NCBI GenBank assembly: GCA_016342325.1
Contig: JAEINR010000001.1
Coordinates: forward strand, 165,981 to 229,980
DNA from: Desulfobacterium sp.
Lineage (GTDB): Bacteria; Desulfobacterota; Desulfobacteria; Desulfobacterales; Desulfobacteraceae
DNA length: 64,000 nucleotides
Direction of reading: 5' to 3'
A program made the translations under genes and the position numbers. Position 1 is the first letter of the stretch; every line of letters begins with the position of its first letter. Below, piece after piece: positions 28,211 through 37,250 of the stretch. The notes beneath the pieces were generated by a model, which was not told the origin of the DNA, searched no databases, and saw only the letters and a program-made list of their open reading frames with translations.

Positions 28211-28290
28211 AACTTAACCTGGACAAGCCAGAATCAAAGCGGTTATCTGATTCTCTTGCCAAAACAACACGAAAACCAAAGCCAAGAACC
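28211..28290 (+). repeat. Dispersed intergenic repeat, copy A (longest)
   Basis: Begins AACTTAACCTGGACAAGCC and contains the core CTTGCCAAAACAACACGAAA. An internal hairpin AGAATCA/TGATTCT is flanked by CAAG/CTTG. It shares these blocks in the same order with copies at 50041 (+) and 42919 (-). It sits between the divergent decarboxylase and thioesterase genes, ending about 13 bases before the thioesterase start. Confidence 0.8.
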
Positions 28291-28302
28291 CAAGGAGAGT
28301 CC

Positions 28303-28743
28303 ATGAACCAGACCCTTTCCCAGAAGCGCATCCTCCACCTGAAACAGGACTATGAACGCGGATTTATTCGCCATTGCGGCTTCAAGGCAGACCAGGTCGC
28401 CCACGGCAAGTTCAGGGCGTCTCTCGTGCTTAAGGACCACCATCGCCAGCAGGACGGCTTTGTCCACGCTGGCGTGATGGCCACCATGGCCGACCACACG
28501 GCAGGCTATGCCGCCTTTACCGTTGTTGACCCCACCTTCCAGATCCTCTCCATTGAATTCAAGATCAACTTTTTCAAACCCGCGTTTGGCAGGGGACTCG
28601 AGTGCCGGTCAACGGTAATCCGGGCGGGTAGAAAGGTGATCGTTGCCGAATCCGAGGTGTATGACCTGGGGGAAGAGAACCGGGGGATGACAGCCAAAGC
28701 CATGGTCACCCTGATGGCGGTTCCCGGGGAGGCCCTGGTTTAA
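28303..28743 (+). CDS. PaaI-family hotdog thioesterase
   Basis: 146-residue hotdog-fold acyl-CoA thioesterase. The signature HHRQQDGFVHAGVMATMADH contains the HAG loop and the catalytic Asp region of the PaaI group; a strand FKINFFKPAFG follows. ATG 28303 follows AAGGAGAG. It probably clears aromatic or medium-chain acyl-CoAs; the substrate is not determinable. Confidence 0.88.
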   Translation: MNQTLSQKRILHLKQDYERGFIRHCGFKADQVAHGKFRASLVLKDHHRQQDGFVHAGVMATMADHTAGYAAFTVVDPTFQILSIEFKINFFKPAFGRGLECRSTVIRAGRKVIVAESEVYDLGEENRGMTAKAMVTLMAVPGEALV

Positions 28744-28760
28744 ACGCGCAAAAGCGCGTT
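28743..28760 (+). terminator. Short hairpin after the thioesterase gene
   Basis: AACGCGC, AAAA loop, GCGCGTT, beginning at the stop codon. No T-tract follows. TTGACA at 28759 could be a -35 element for the methyltransferase gene. Confidence 0.35.
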
Positions 28761-28815
28761 GACACCCCATTCAAAATTAGTTACGTTTTCTAATAGACCC
28801 GTCACGGAGACGATC

Positions 28816-29499
28816 ATGAGCGCATTATGGAACAGGATCATCTATTATTTTTACCCCCCCTTTTACGACCTGATTGTTCGCCCCCTCAAGCCCCAACGGG
28901 AAGAGGCCATGGAGCTGCTAAGACCCACCCCCGGGGAAAAGTGGCTGATCCTAGGATGCGGCACAGGCCTGGACCTTGAAGTCATTCCCAGGGGTGCCAA
29001 CATCACCGCCGTGGATATCAGCCCTTCCATGGTGATGAAGACCCTCGACAGGGCGAAACAAACCGGCATGGACATCGACGCCAGAATCATGGATGCAGGC
29101 GCGATTCTGTTTAAACCCGAATTCTTTGATATCGTCGTCCTCCACCTGGTACTGTCGGTCCTCCCCGATCCCGGGGCCTGCATCCGCGAAGTCGAGCGGG
29201 TGCTGAAACCCCACGGCCGGATATCCATCCTGGATAAATTCCCGGTGGGCCGTTTTCCCGCCATCCGAAAGCGGCCATGGCCTTACCGCATCACCGAGAC
29301 CCTGATTGCCGGCATTAACCACGAACTTGTCCCCCTGCTAAAACAGGCAAACCTGACCGTGGAGCAGGAGCGGATGGACCCCCAGAAAAACCGGTTCAGA
29401 AACATCATTGCCGTCAAGGGAAAAAACAACAAGAATCCCCATATCCTCGAACACACGGCCATGGAGTTCTCAGGCGCCGGCCTCGACCATGGCGACTGA
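28816..29499 (+). CDS. Class I SAM-dependent methyltransferase
   Basis: About 227 residues from ATG 28816, which follows GGAGAC (an earlier in-frame ATG at 28759 lacks a ribosome site). SAM-binding motif I LILGCGTGLDLEVIP, motif II ITAVDISPSMV, then MDAGAILFKPEFFDIVVLH, and PHGRISILDKF. Most like UbiE/phospholipid N-methyltransferase-type enzymes. Substrate unknown. Confidence 0.85.
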   Translation: MSALWNRIIYYFYPPFYDLIVRPLKPQREEAMELLRPTPGEKWLILGCGTGLDLEVIPRGANITAVDISPSMVMKTLDRAKQTGMDIDARIMDAGAILFKPEFFDIVVLHLVLSVLPDPGACIREVERVLKPHGRISILDKFPVGRFPAIRKRPWPYRITETLIAGINHELVPLLKQANLTVEQERMDPQKNRFRNIIAVKGKNNKNPHILEHTAMEFSGAGLDHGD

Positions 29500-29706
29500 T
29501 GCCGATTATCATGTTTCACTTAAGTTCTGACTTACACGGAATGAAGCAGGTATCAATTGGGGTGCAAACATCTCCAGGCCACGTTTTTATTGAAAACCCG
29601 GGACAAACAGGATAAGTTCACGAAACAACACCGGCAGGCCATGGCAACCGTTTTTAACCCGGGTGTCAGGTCTGTTCTAAATTTAAAATAAAGGAGTGTT
29701 CAAGCC

Positions 29707-29988
29707 ATGCTTGATCTACACGAGAACGACATATTCACAAAGGTCTCAAGATACAATCTCATCCGGGACGGACGCATGATCTACATCGATGCTCACCAGA
29801 CAATCCAGGGCAACCTGGCCGCAAGCCATGTGGCCGTTCCCAACCTTGTCAACATCGTTGCAAAACCTGAGCACCAGGGTATTGGAGAAAATGAGCAGGA
29901 GGCCGTGGAAGACTGCCTCAAGAAAATAAAGGGACTGAAAGTCGAGGACCTTTTCCCCTCCATCAACGCCGAAAACTTCAATTCTTGA
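29707..29988 (+). CDS. Small conserved-looking hypothetical protein
   Basis: 93 residues, not recognised. ATG 29707 follows AAAGGAGTG with good spacing, and the codon pattern is like that of neighbouring genes, so I think it is real. No signal peptide, membrane span or cysteines. Mixed alpha/beta composition with an acidic C-terminal helix (NEQEAVEDCLKKIKG has the only Cys). It stands alone, convergent to the korABC operon; function unknown. Confidence 0.6.
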   Translation: MLDLHENDIFTKVSRYNLIRDGRMIYIDAHQTIQGNLAASHVAVPNLVNIVAKPEHQGIGENEQEAVEDCLKKIKGLKVEDLFPSINAENFNS

Positions 29989-30018
29989 CCCGGACAAGCA
30001 AAAGCAAAAGCAAAAGCG
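29989..30018 (+). repeat. Degenerate copy (E) of the dispersed repeat with GCAAAA triplication
   Basis: CCCGGACAAGC right after a stop codon resembles the left core of the repeat family (CCTGGACAAGCC). It is followed by three GCAAAA units. Assignment to the family is tentative. Confidence 0.35.
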
Positions 30019-30020
30019 AT

Positions 30021-30047
30021 CCGGGGGCCCAAAAAAAGCGCCCCCGG
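30021..30047. terminator. GC-rich hairpin between convergent genes, likely bidirectional terminator
   Basis: CCGGGGGC and GCCCCCGG form an 8-bp stem around an A-rich loop, between the convergent ends at 29988 (+) and 30066 (-). Read on the minus strand it is followed by ATCGCTTTTGCTTTT, a weak T-rich tail; read on the plus strand there is none. Confidence 0.5.
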
Positions 30048-30065
30048 AAACCGTTCAAACACGAA

Positions 30066-30614
30066 CTATATCTTATACTGGGATCCCATGACCAGCCCCA
30101 GGTCCAAGGCCCTGTTGTTCATATCGATGAAATCCTCAGGCACCCGGGTCTTGATCACTTCCATGACCCAGGCAGGATCGAGCATGTCTGAGATGCCGAG
30201 CAAGGCCCCCAGCACGCAAATATTAAAAACAATGGGCTTACCGATCTTCTCTATCACGGTTTCGAAAATAGGTAGCTCTATCTGTTTTGCATCCACCTTT
30301 TTAACGGTGGTGACAAACTTGGAATCTGTCAGCAACAGCCCCCCCGGGCGGATGATGGGTGAGAAAGAGGTGTAGGCCTCCTGGGTGAGGCAAACCAGGA
30401 TGTTTGGCTGGGTCACCCCGGGGAAATAGATCTCGGAATCGGACAGGATCACGTCACTCCGGGTGGCCCCGCCCCTTGCTGCGGCACCGTAGCTCTGGGA
30501 CTGGGTCGCGTTCATCCCCCCATGGATCACGGCGGCCTCGGCCAGGATGATGGCAGCAGTGATCACCCCCTGCCCTCCGGAACCTGAAAACACAAGTCTG
30601 GTTCGTTTTATCAT
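30066..30614 (-). CDS. korC: 2-oxoacid:ferredoxin oxidoreductase, gamma subunit
   Basis: 182 residues. The N-terminus LVFSGSGGQGVITAAIILAE and SQSYGAAARGGATRSDVI are hallmarks of the gamma subunit of 2-oxoacid:ferredoxin oxidoreductases, the CoA-handling part of the complex. The ATG overlaps the beta-subunit stop (ATGA). Subunit set and order suggest the 2-oxoglutarate (Kor) type; 2-oxoisovalerate (Vor) is the alternative. Confidence 0.87.
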   Translation of the reverse strand: MIKRTRLVFSGSGGQGVITAAIILAEAAVIHGGMNATQSQSYGAAARGGATRSDVILSDSEIYFPGVTQPNILVCLTQEAYTSFSPIIRPGGLLLTDSKFVTTVKKVDAKQIELPIFETVIEKIGKPIVFNICVLGALLGISDMLDPAWVMEVIKTRVPEDFIDMNNRALDLGLVMGSQYKI

Positions 30615-31417
30615 TTCTTTCCCCCCGTTGCCCGCTGAATGATCTTTTCATACTCTTCGCAGTACTCGGGCCTGTTTTCGTCCACAAAGATTCCCCTTGC
30701 GAGCAGGGCGGGGTTCTCTTTCAAGGCCTTGGACCCGATCTTTGCCGTGTTGGCCTTGTAGAGCTCCAGCATGTTCACGGCATCCCCCTCCTTGTTTTTC
30801 CGGCCAAAATGGGTGGGACACTGGGACAGGATCTCCACAACGGAAAAACCCTTGTGATCGATGGCCCGCTTCAACAGGTCCACGGCTTCCAGGGCATGAT
30901 AGGTGGTGGTTCTCGCCACAAACGAGGCCCCGGCCGCCCGGGACAGCTCCACAACGTCAAAATCGTTGTCAATGGTTAAGTAGGGCGCCGTGGTGGCCTT
31001 TTTTCCGAGCCCGGACAACGGGGAAAACTGACCGCCGGTCATGCCGTAGATTCGGTTGTTCATCACGATGGCCGTCATGTCGATGTTTCTCCTGGCCGCG
31101 TGGATAAAATGATTTCCGCCGATGGCCAGGGCATCCCCGTCTCCCATGGGCACCAGGAGCTTGAGCTCGGGTTTGCTGAACTTCACCCCCGTGGCAAAGG
31201 TAAGGGCCCTGCCGTGGATGGTATGGAGTGAATGAAAATCCACATAGCCTGAAATCCGTGCCGAGCACCCGATTCCCGAGGTCATCACGATATCGTTCTT
31301 GTTGAGGCCAAGGGCCTCCACCGCCCTGAGAAGCGAGTTCAGCACCGTTCCATGGCCACAGCCCGGACACCACATGTGGGGAAAATACCGCTCCCTCAAA
31401 TAATCCTTAACACTCAT
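30611..31417 (-). CDS. korB: 2-oxoacid:ferredoxin oxidoreductase, beta subunit (TPP-binding)
   Basis: 268 residues. CPGCGHGTVLNSLLRA near residue 17 and the TPP/Mg motif GDGDALAIGGNHFIHAARRN are present; SGIGCSARISGYVDF is the proximal cluster/TPP region. It catalyses oxidative decarboxylation of a 2-oxoacid to acyl-CoA, passing electrons to ferredoxin. ATG 31417 is one base from the alpha-subunit stop. Confidence 0.9.
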   Translation of the reverse strand: MSVKDYLRERYFPHMWCPGCGHGTVLNSLLRAVEALGLNKNDIVMTSGIGCSARISGYVDFHSLHTIHGRALTFATGVKFSKPELKLLVPMGDGDALAIGGNHFIHAARRNIDMTAIVMNNRIYGMTGGQFSPLSGLGKKATTAPYLTIDNDFDVVELSRAAGASFVARTTTYHALEAVDLLKRAIDHKGFSVVEILSQCPTHFGRKNKEGDAVNMLELYKANTAKIGSKALKENPALLARGIFVDENRPEYCEEYEKIIQRATGGKK

Positions 31418-31418
31418 A

Positions 31419-32570
31419 CTACACCCCCATTCCCTGGATAACCCGAAGCAACTTCTTGATATCTGTCGGCGTTATCAGTTTTCCGTCGATTCGATTGGCC
31501 AGAAACACCCGTTCAGGATCGTCCACTGCGGCTTTCACGTGGCGCATCACCTGGCCCATGTTCATCTCCACCACGACCACCGCCTTTGCGCCGCGACAGC
31601 GATCCCGGATAAGGGCCTCGGGAAACGGCCACAGGGACTGGAGCTCGAGCACACCGATTCTCTCCCCCCTTGCCCTGCGGTTCTTGGCAAGGTGGATGGC
31701 CGATCGGGCGGAGGAGCCGTAGGAAACAAGCACATACTCGGCGCCATCAAGGAAGTGCTCCTTATACCGGGTGATGGCCTGGATGTTGTTCTCGATCTTG
31801 TCCACCAGGTGGTGCAACAAACCGTTAACCACCGTGGGGTTGTTCGAAGGAAAGCCCCACATGTCGTGGAACAGCCCTGTGACGTTATACCGGTGATCCC
31901 CGCCAAAATCAGACATGGGAAGCCGTCCGTCCTCCCGGGGAAGATAGGGATGGTAATCCACGCCCTTGCCCACGTCCGTCCTGAGCCGGTCCACCAGGGG
32001 AATCGCCCCCTTTTCCGGCACCACCAGCTTCTCCCGCATGTGGCCCACGGCCTCGTCAAGCAGCAGGATAACCGGGGTTCGATAGGTCTCAGCAAGGTTG
32101 AACGCATCCACGGTCATGGCAAACACGTCCTGGTGATTGGAGGCGGTCAGGGCGATAATGGAGTGGTCTCCGTGGGTGCCCCACCGGGCCTGGTTCACGT
32201 CCCCCTGGCTCACATGGGTGGGATTTCCCGTGGAGGGCCCGCCCCGCTGGACATTGACGACCACACAAGGGATCTCGGCCATGCAGGCGTACCCAAGGGC
32301 CTCCTGCTTTAGGGAGAATCCAGGCCCGCTCGTGGCGGTCATCACCTTATGCCCGGTGAGGGAGGCACCGATGATGGCGCACATGGAGGCGATCTCATCC
32401 TCCATCTGAATAAATTTTCCGCCTTTTTGGGGAAGCTTTGCAGCCAGGAGTTCAGCCACTTCGGTGGAGGGGGTTATGGGATATCCTGCATAAAAATCAA
32501 TACCTGCATAGAGCGCCCCCTCAACGCAGGCCTCGTTTCCCTGGACAAACTTGATCATGGGCTTATTCAT
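31419..32570 (-). CDS. korA: 2-oxoacid:ferredoxin oxidoreductase, alpha subunit
   Basis: About 383 residues from ATG 32570 (ATG 32579 is also in frame). FVQGNEACVEGALYAGIDFY with GYPITPSTEV is the alpha-subunit N-terminus; GPGFSLKQEALGYA and SQGDVNQARWGTHGDHS follow; the C-terminal ELQSLWPFPE segment is typical. The start overlaps the ferredoxin gene by a few bases. In sulfate reducers the Kor complex makes or consumes succinyl-CoA in the TCA cycle (family knowledge). Confidence 0.9.
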   Translation of the reverse strand: MNKPMIKFVQGNEACVEGALYAGIDFYAGYPITPSTEVAELLAAKLPQKGGKFIQMEDEIASMCAIIGASLTGHKVMTATSGPGFSLKQEALGYACMAEIPCVVVNVQRGGPSTGNPTHVSQGDVNQARWGTHGDHSIIALTASNHQDVFAMTVDAFNLAETYRTPVILLLDEAVGHMREKLVVPEKGAIPLVDRLRTDVGKGVDYHPYLPREDGRLPMSDFGGDHRYNVTGLFHDMWGFPSNNPTVVNGLLHHLVDKIENNIQAITRYKEHFLDGAEYVLVSYGSSARSAIHLAKNRRARGERIGVLELQSLWPFPEALIRDRCRGAKAVVVVEMNMGQVMRHVKAAVDDPERVFLANRIDGKLITPTDIKKLLRVIQGMGV

Positions 32571-32784
32571 TTTTCTCATCCTGGTCTGTTAGTACCTCGA
32601 TGGCAAGATCAGGGCACCTTAATTCACAAAGCTTGCAGCAGATACAATCCTCGGGTCTTGCTGCAACTACCTTTTCCATGGAATCGAGCTCAAGCACCTG
32701 TTTGGGACAAAAATGAATGCAGATGCCGCAGCCCTTGCACCACTCCCTGTTTATCGCATGTTCCTTTAATTTCAGCCTAGCCAT
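32563..32784 (-). CDS. korD: 2-oxoacid:ferredoxin oxidoreductase, ferredoxin (delta) subunit
   Basis: 73-residue 2x[4Fe-4S] ferredoxin. Cluster motifs CKGCGICIHFCP and CICCKLCELRCP. First gene of the korDABC-type operon; it carries electrons out of the TPP subunit. Start at ATG 32784 after AGAGGATC. Confidence 0.9.
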   Translation of the reverse strand: MARLKLKEHAINREWCKGCGICIHFCPKQVLELDSMEKVVAARPEDCICCKLCELRCPDLAIEVLTDQDEKNE

Positions 32785-32909
32785 AAGATCCTCTTCATTA
32801 AAAGTGACGAATCACGAATACTTTCGGTACCAATAAGCGATTTATATCCCTGTGTCAAGGCGAAGCGCATGGATTTGCAACTTAACCGTCAACATGGTAT
32901 GTTCCGGCC

Positions 32910-33767
32910 ATGGAAATAACAAACAACACGCCCCTTGTATCGGCCATCATCCCCACCTTTAACCGGGGCTGGATATTGAAAGAGGCGGTTCAATCGGTCC
33001 TGGACCAGAAATACCACCCCCTGGAGATCATCGTGGTGGATGACGGGTCAACGGACGACACCCGGGAAATTCTCCATTCCTTCGGCGATGGAATTACGGT
33101 TCTATTTCAGGAAAACAGGGGGGTCAGCGCGGCAAGGAATCTTGGCATCAAACACAGCCATGGAGAGCTGATCGCCTTTCTCGACTCCGACGACCTCTGG
33201 ACACCGGACAAGATCGCCCGCCAGGTGGATTTTTTCTGCAATAACCCGGATGCCGTCATCTGCCAGACAGAAGAGATCTGGATCCGGAACGGCAAAAGAG
33301 TCAATCCAAAGAACAAACACAAAAAGCTTTCAGGAATGATCTTCGAGCCCTCCCTGGAACTCTGCCTTGTGAGCCCTTCGGCCGTGATGATCCAAAGATC
33401 TCTGTTTGAGTTGAAGGGTTTTTTTGACGAAGCGCTTCCCGCCTGCGAGGATTACGATCTCTGGCTGAGAATCGCAACCACCCATGCCATCGACCTGATC
33501 GACCGGGCCTGCACCGTAAAGAGGGGGGGCCATGACGACCAGCTCTCAAGCCACCATTCCCTGGACAAATACAGGATCCGTTCCATTGAGAACCTGCTGG
33601 AGGCCGGTATGCTAACCCGGGAACAGCAAAAGACCGCCCTGAAGGTCTTCCATTCAAAAGCCCGGATATATGGCCAGGGATGCATCAAGCGCGGCAGAAG
33701 AGACGAGGGCAACCGTTACCTGGCAAAGGCGGATCAGACCGATTTGGCCTTTGATACAACGCGGTAA
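32910..33767 (+). CDS. Family 2 glycosyltransferase
   Basis: 285 residues of the GT-A fold. Nucleotide-sugar region VSAIIPTFNRG, VVDDGSTDDT at 43-52, ENRGVSAARNLGI, and the metal-binding FLDSDDLW at 90-97; the later EDYDLWLR carries the catalytic Asp candidate. It is soluble, so probably acts on a lipid-linked or surface glycan precursor at the cytoplasmic face. It stands alone, convergent with the DUF342 gene. Confidence 0.88.
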   Translation: MEITNNTPLVSAIIPTFNRGWILKEAVQSVLDQKYHPLEIIVVDDGSTDDTREILHSFGDGITVLFQENRGVSAARNLGIKHSHGELIAFLDSDDLWTPDKIARQVDFFCNNPDAVICQTEEIWIRNGKRVNPKNKHKKLSGMIFEPSLELCLVSPSAVMIQRSLFELKGFFDEALPACEDYDLWLRIATTHAIDLIDRACTVKRGGHDDQLSSHHSLDKYRIRSIENLLEAGMLTREQQKTALKVFHSKARIYGQGCIKRGRRDEGNRYLAKADQTDLAFDTTR

Positions 33768-33794
33768 ATGGGCCAAAGGCCATGTGCACCTGAA

Positions 33795-36245
33795 CTAAAG
33801 GCTTGAGAGCACCATCTCATGGAACGAGATCCCGCCATCGCCGTTGTCTTCCCGCTTCACCTCCATAATCCTCATCCTTGAGATGGACTCATTGATCCTT
33901 ATGACACTGTTGGGACCCTCGATAAGGGTTTCCGGCATGGCGCGCTTGGCAATGATCACCTGGGGCAGGGCCTCTGTTTTTGCGGAGAATTCACGCAATC
34001 CGGTTTTTTCAGTGACCAAGGCTTTGTTATTCTCCTCCAGGGTTGAGATTCGCCGCTTTCGCGCCTGGATATCCTTGACAAGAACGTCCTGGCGCTGGAA
34101 TGCCAGGTCAAGGCTTTCTTCGGCAGCCTTTGCCTCCTTGTGAATCTTTTTCACCGTCTTGGAAAGCTTGCCAAGCTCCAGAAGATCGTTGGACTCCTTG
34201 AGCGTTACCATGCGTTTTTCTATGTTTCTCAGCTCCACCTGGAATCGATCCTGGACGTATGCAGACTCGGAGATCTTCACATGGAGCTCCTGGTCTTCGG
34301 TTTCAAGGGCCAGAATCTCAGCCTTGAACCCACCGATCTGATCCTTGTTTTTCTTCAACTGCGCGTTGACCTCAGCCACAAGCGCCTTGACATGGTCATC
34401 CACCCCCACCCTGAGCCGGGTGGGTGACGAGGTCTCGGTCCCTATGTGAACGGCCTGGACCCCCTTTTTTGCAATAATGGTGGATGCAATGATGTTACCG
34501 GTCTGATTGATACACTCTCCACTCAAAAGAATGGTTGAATCCATGATCTCCTTCTGGACGATGAGATCGCCAAAGGCCCGGATCACTGAATTATTCACGT
34601 ATTTTGCCTGGACGCTGCCCTGCACCCTGATGAGCTTGGCGTCGATGATTCCCGCCTCAACGTTGAGATCCCCGGTGAGCACAATCTCGGCCCCCTCGAT
34701 CTGGCCTGCGGTCAGGGTGGCCCCCCGGATGCTGAACCCCTCCTTAACCACGCCGGCCACAATGATGTTGCCTTGAAAATTGATGTTTCCGGTCTCAAAG
34801 TCCACATCCCCTTCGATCTTAAGCTCTGAAAACACCGAGACATTGCCCATGGCGTCCAGGTGGGGCTGGCCATCGGCATCGGCGAATATCTGAAGTCCGT
34901 CATCGGATAACCGGGTGCCGGCACCTGCATAGAACATCACCTCAACGGCTTCGGCCACGGGTATCTCAACCCCTAGGATATCGGTGCCGGAACGGCCCTC
35001 CAGGACAGCTGTTTTTTCGGCAAGCAGCACCCCGGCTTTGACAAAGGGGATATCCCCCCGGTCCCTGAAATCGATGCTGCCATCCGCCTGAACCTTTCCC
35101 GGATTACGGAAATCGACCTCAAAATGATAATTGACCGTGGCATCAACCGAGTATTTTGGTTCAATGCCCTGGGCGATGACAAAGGGGTCTCCTTGGGGGG
35201 TTGCCACTGAAAGCCAAGTTTTTATCAGGGCGTCTTCCTTGATACCGACACAGATTCCCTGCTCATCCAGGAGTTCCTTGATCGCGTCCACCGTCACCAG
35301 GTCGGCATCACTCTTTTTTATTCGTGCATATGCCTTCAACTGGTCCTCAGCAACCGTGATCTCAAGATAGTCAGCCAACAGATGATCCTCGGAAGTTTCC
35401 TTGGAATCGGGTGGGGCCGGCTTCGCTCCCCGGATCATTGCCGCGGCAAAGACCAGGGAAAACACCTGGTCAATGGGCCCCCGAAATTGGGCGGTTGCCG
35501 GGGCTGCCTTGACCTGGTCATAGGCCATGGCCTTAAGCTGAATGTCGTGGTTGCCACAGGCCCGGTTCAAAAGGGTGAGCAAAAGACCGGAAAGGGTTTG
35601 GAATTCCTGAACAAAGTGTTCAGGGGTAGCCGGCGCCCCATGGCGTTCCACAACCTTGTCCAGGGTCAACGGCTGATCGGGATCGCCCCCGGCCTTTGAC
35701 CGGCTCCTGGATTTCGACACCCTGATTTGCTTTGTTTTTGCCTCGATCTGGGCGGTAAAAAGGTCGTCCCGCGTCTTAAAGGTCTTTGCCAGCTTGTACA
35801 ACTGCCGGGTCTGACGTTCGGTGACCCGGATAAGGTTTGCCCGCTTTCTCTTCTGTACATGGGCTTCCAAACACTGGTCGACTTGGGATAAAAGGTTCTC
35901 GTCCGTAAAAGGGATGGAAAGGCAGCCGTGGATTTCGGCTCTGTTGACGGCACCTATGACCGTCTCGATCTCAGAGGGATCGGTGATGATTATCCGCTGG
36001 GTAAGGGGGGAGATGAGCTTTGCCTTTTCAAGGATCCGGTCGCCATCCATCTTGGGCATCCTGAAGCTTGAAATCACAAGGGAAAAAGGGGCGGATTCAC
36101 TGGCTTCAAGAAGAGAGAGGGCATCAAGGGATGAGGTTTCGCACCGCACCTGGTGACCGGCCCGGGTCAACGCCTCCTTGACCATCTTCATGAGGGTTAG
36201 ATCGTGTTCAATTACAAGTATTTCGTGTTCAGCGCTATCTGCCAT
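33795..36245 (-). CDS. Pseudo-receiver fused to DUF342/FapA domain protein
   Basis: 816 residues. The N-terminal receiver-like domain (about 1-130) has Ser60 in the phospho-acceptor place (VISSFRMPKMDG) and a broken acidic pocket (VIEHD), so it cannot be phosphorylated in the usual way. A charged coiled linker follows (about 130-190). From about 330 to 640 is the DUF342/FapA beta-helix (NINFQGNIIVAGVVKEGFSI, RVQGSVQAKYVNNSVIRAFG). A long coiled coil covers about 640-760. The role is unknown; DUF342 proteins are linked to polar flagella and surface organisation in other bacteria. Confidence 0.82.
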   Translation of the reverse strand: MADSAEHEILVIEHDLTLMKMVKEALTRAGHQVRCETSSLDALSLLEASESAPFSLVISSFRMPKMDGDRILEKAKLISPLTQRIIITDPSEIETVIGAVNRAEIHGCLSIPFTDENLLSQVDQCLEAHVQKRKRANLIRVTERQTRQLYKLAKTFKTRDDLFTAQIEAKTKQIRVSKSRSRSKAGGDPDQPLTLDKVVERHGAPATPEHFVQEFQTLSGLLLTLLNRACGNHDIQLKAMAYDQVKAAPATAQFRGPIDQVFSLVFAAAMIRGAKPAPPDSKETSEDHLLADYLEITVAEDQLKAYARIKKSDADLVTVDAIKELLDEQGICVGIKEDALIKTWLSVATPQGDPFVIAQGIEPKYSVDATVNYHFEVDFRNPGKVQADGSIDFRDRGDIPFVKAGVLLAEKTAVLEGRSGTDILGVEIPVAEAVEVMFYAGAGTRLSDDGLQIFADADGQPHLDAMGNVSVFSELKIEGDVDFETGNINFQGNIIVAGVVKEGFSIRGATLTAGQIEGAEIVLTGDLNVEAGIIDAKLIRVQGSVQAKYVNNSVIRAFGDLIVQKEIMDSTILLSGECINQTGNIIASTIIAKKGVQAVHIGTETSSPTRLRVGVDDHVKALVAEVNAQLKKNKDQIGGFKAEILALETEDQELHVKISESAYVQDRFQVELRNIEKRMVTLKESNDLLELGKLSKTVKKIHKEAKAAEESLDLAFQRQDVLVKDIQARKRRISTLEENNKALVTEKTGLREFSAKTEALPQVIIAKRAMPETLIEGPNSVIRINESISRMRIMEVKREDNGDGGISFHEMVLSSL

Positions 36246-36314
36246 ACCCCACCATTGTTAAACGTTCCGGACGATCGTCTGCCGCCCCTGATTTATCGTT
36301 CTGATCACCGGGTG

Positions 36315-37052
36315 CTACCCCTCTATTCCATCAACACTCCCGGGCATGGGGAATCCGTTTCTTGCGGCAAGATCCTGAAATTTTTCAAGCAGATCCCCCA
36401 GGGCCTCCCCATGGAACGCATCCAGTTTTTCCTGGGCCAAAAGGCCGTTCTCCTTGAGGATGGTTTCCAGCCGATCCCCGGATTTGTTTCCCTGGGTACC
36501 TGCCATGGCCTTGCCGGCATCATTCTTGCCACCCAGCGCCGCTATCTCCCGGTCCAGTTGCTCAATGACCTTTTGATCGGCGTCCGTCTTCTCCTTGAGG
36601 TCGCAGCTAAGCATATACAGTTTGGCATTCTGGTCCTTTGCAAGGCGGAGCAGTCGCTCGTTTTCCCGGGATACCTCATAGTGGGAAAGCCCTGAACGAA
36701 CCGTATTGAGAAATTCCTCGCTGTCCCAGTGCTTTGAGATGTAGCGGTGGATCGACCCCCTGTTCACGGCGCCGATAATCGCATCCATGTCAGAATCTCC
36801 GGTCACCAGCACCCGAACCGTATCAGGGGTTATCTCCCTTGCCTTTTCCAGAAATTCATACCCTTTCATGCCGGGCATTCGCTGGTTGGAGATGATGAGC
36901 GAAAACGGTATGGAAGCATTTTGGATCTTTTCGATCCCCTCGGCTCCGCCGGCGGCACAGGTGATGTCGACACCCATCGTTCCCACGATCTTCTCAATGG
37001 CTTTTGCCTCATCATCCACTACGAGAATGGTGTGGTTAAATTTCCCTTTCAT
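36315..37052 (-). CDS. Response regulator-like protein lacking the phospho-acceptor Asp
   Basis: 245 residues: receiver at about 1-125, then a coiled coil (about 125-175) and a non-conserved helical tail. The acidic pair VVDDE is intact, but the phospho site is Asn56 (IISNQRMPGMKG). The alpha4-beta5 region (GAVNRGSIHRYISKHW) matches the adjacent DUF342-fused receiver (GAVNRAEIHGCLSIPF), so the two are probably paralogues. It lies 69 bases upstream, on the same strand. Function unknown. Confidence 0.8.
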   Translation of the reverse strand: MKGKFNHTILVVDDEAKAIEKIVGTMGVDITCAAGGAEGIEKIQNASIPFSLIISNQRMPGMKGYEFLEKAREITPDTVRVLVTGDSDMDAIIGAVNRGSIHRYISKHWDSEEFLNTVRSGLSHYEVSRENERLLRLAKDQNAKLYMLSCDLKEKTDADQKVIEQLDREIAALGGKNDAGKAMAGTQGNKSGDRLETILKENGLLAQEKLDAFHGEALGDLLEKFQDLAARNGFPMPGSVDGIEG

Positions 37053-37250
37053 TCAATCTCCTGTCTGCCGTGGGTCAACGGCAGGACTGCGTGAAACACG
37101 CCCACCCTGCCAAACGCGCTCTTCACCTGAATCCAGCCGCCATCAATCTGATTTGATCGGACAACTTCGCGTATTTCTCAAGTAGTAAATCAAAATTATT
37201 GTACACTTCAGGAAATAAATATCAACCTTAAAAACATCGATTGAACCGGC

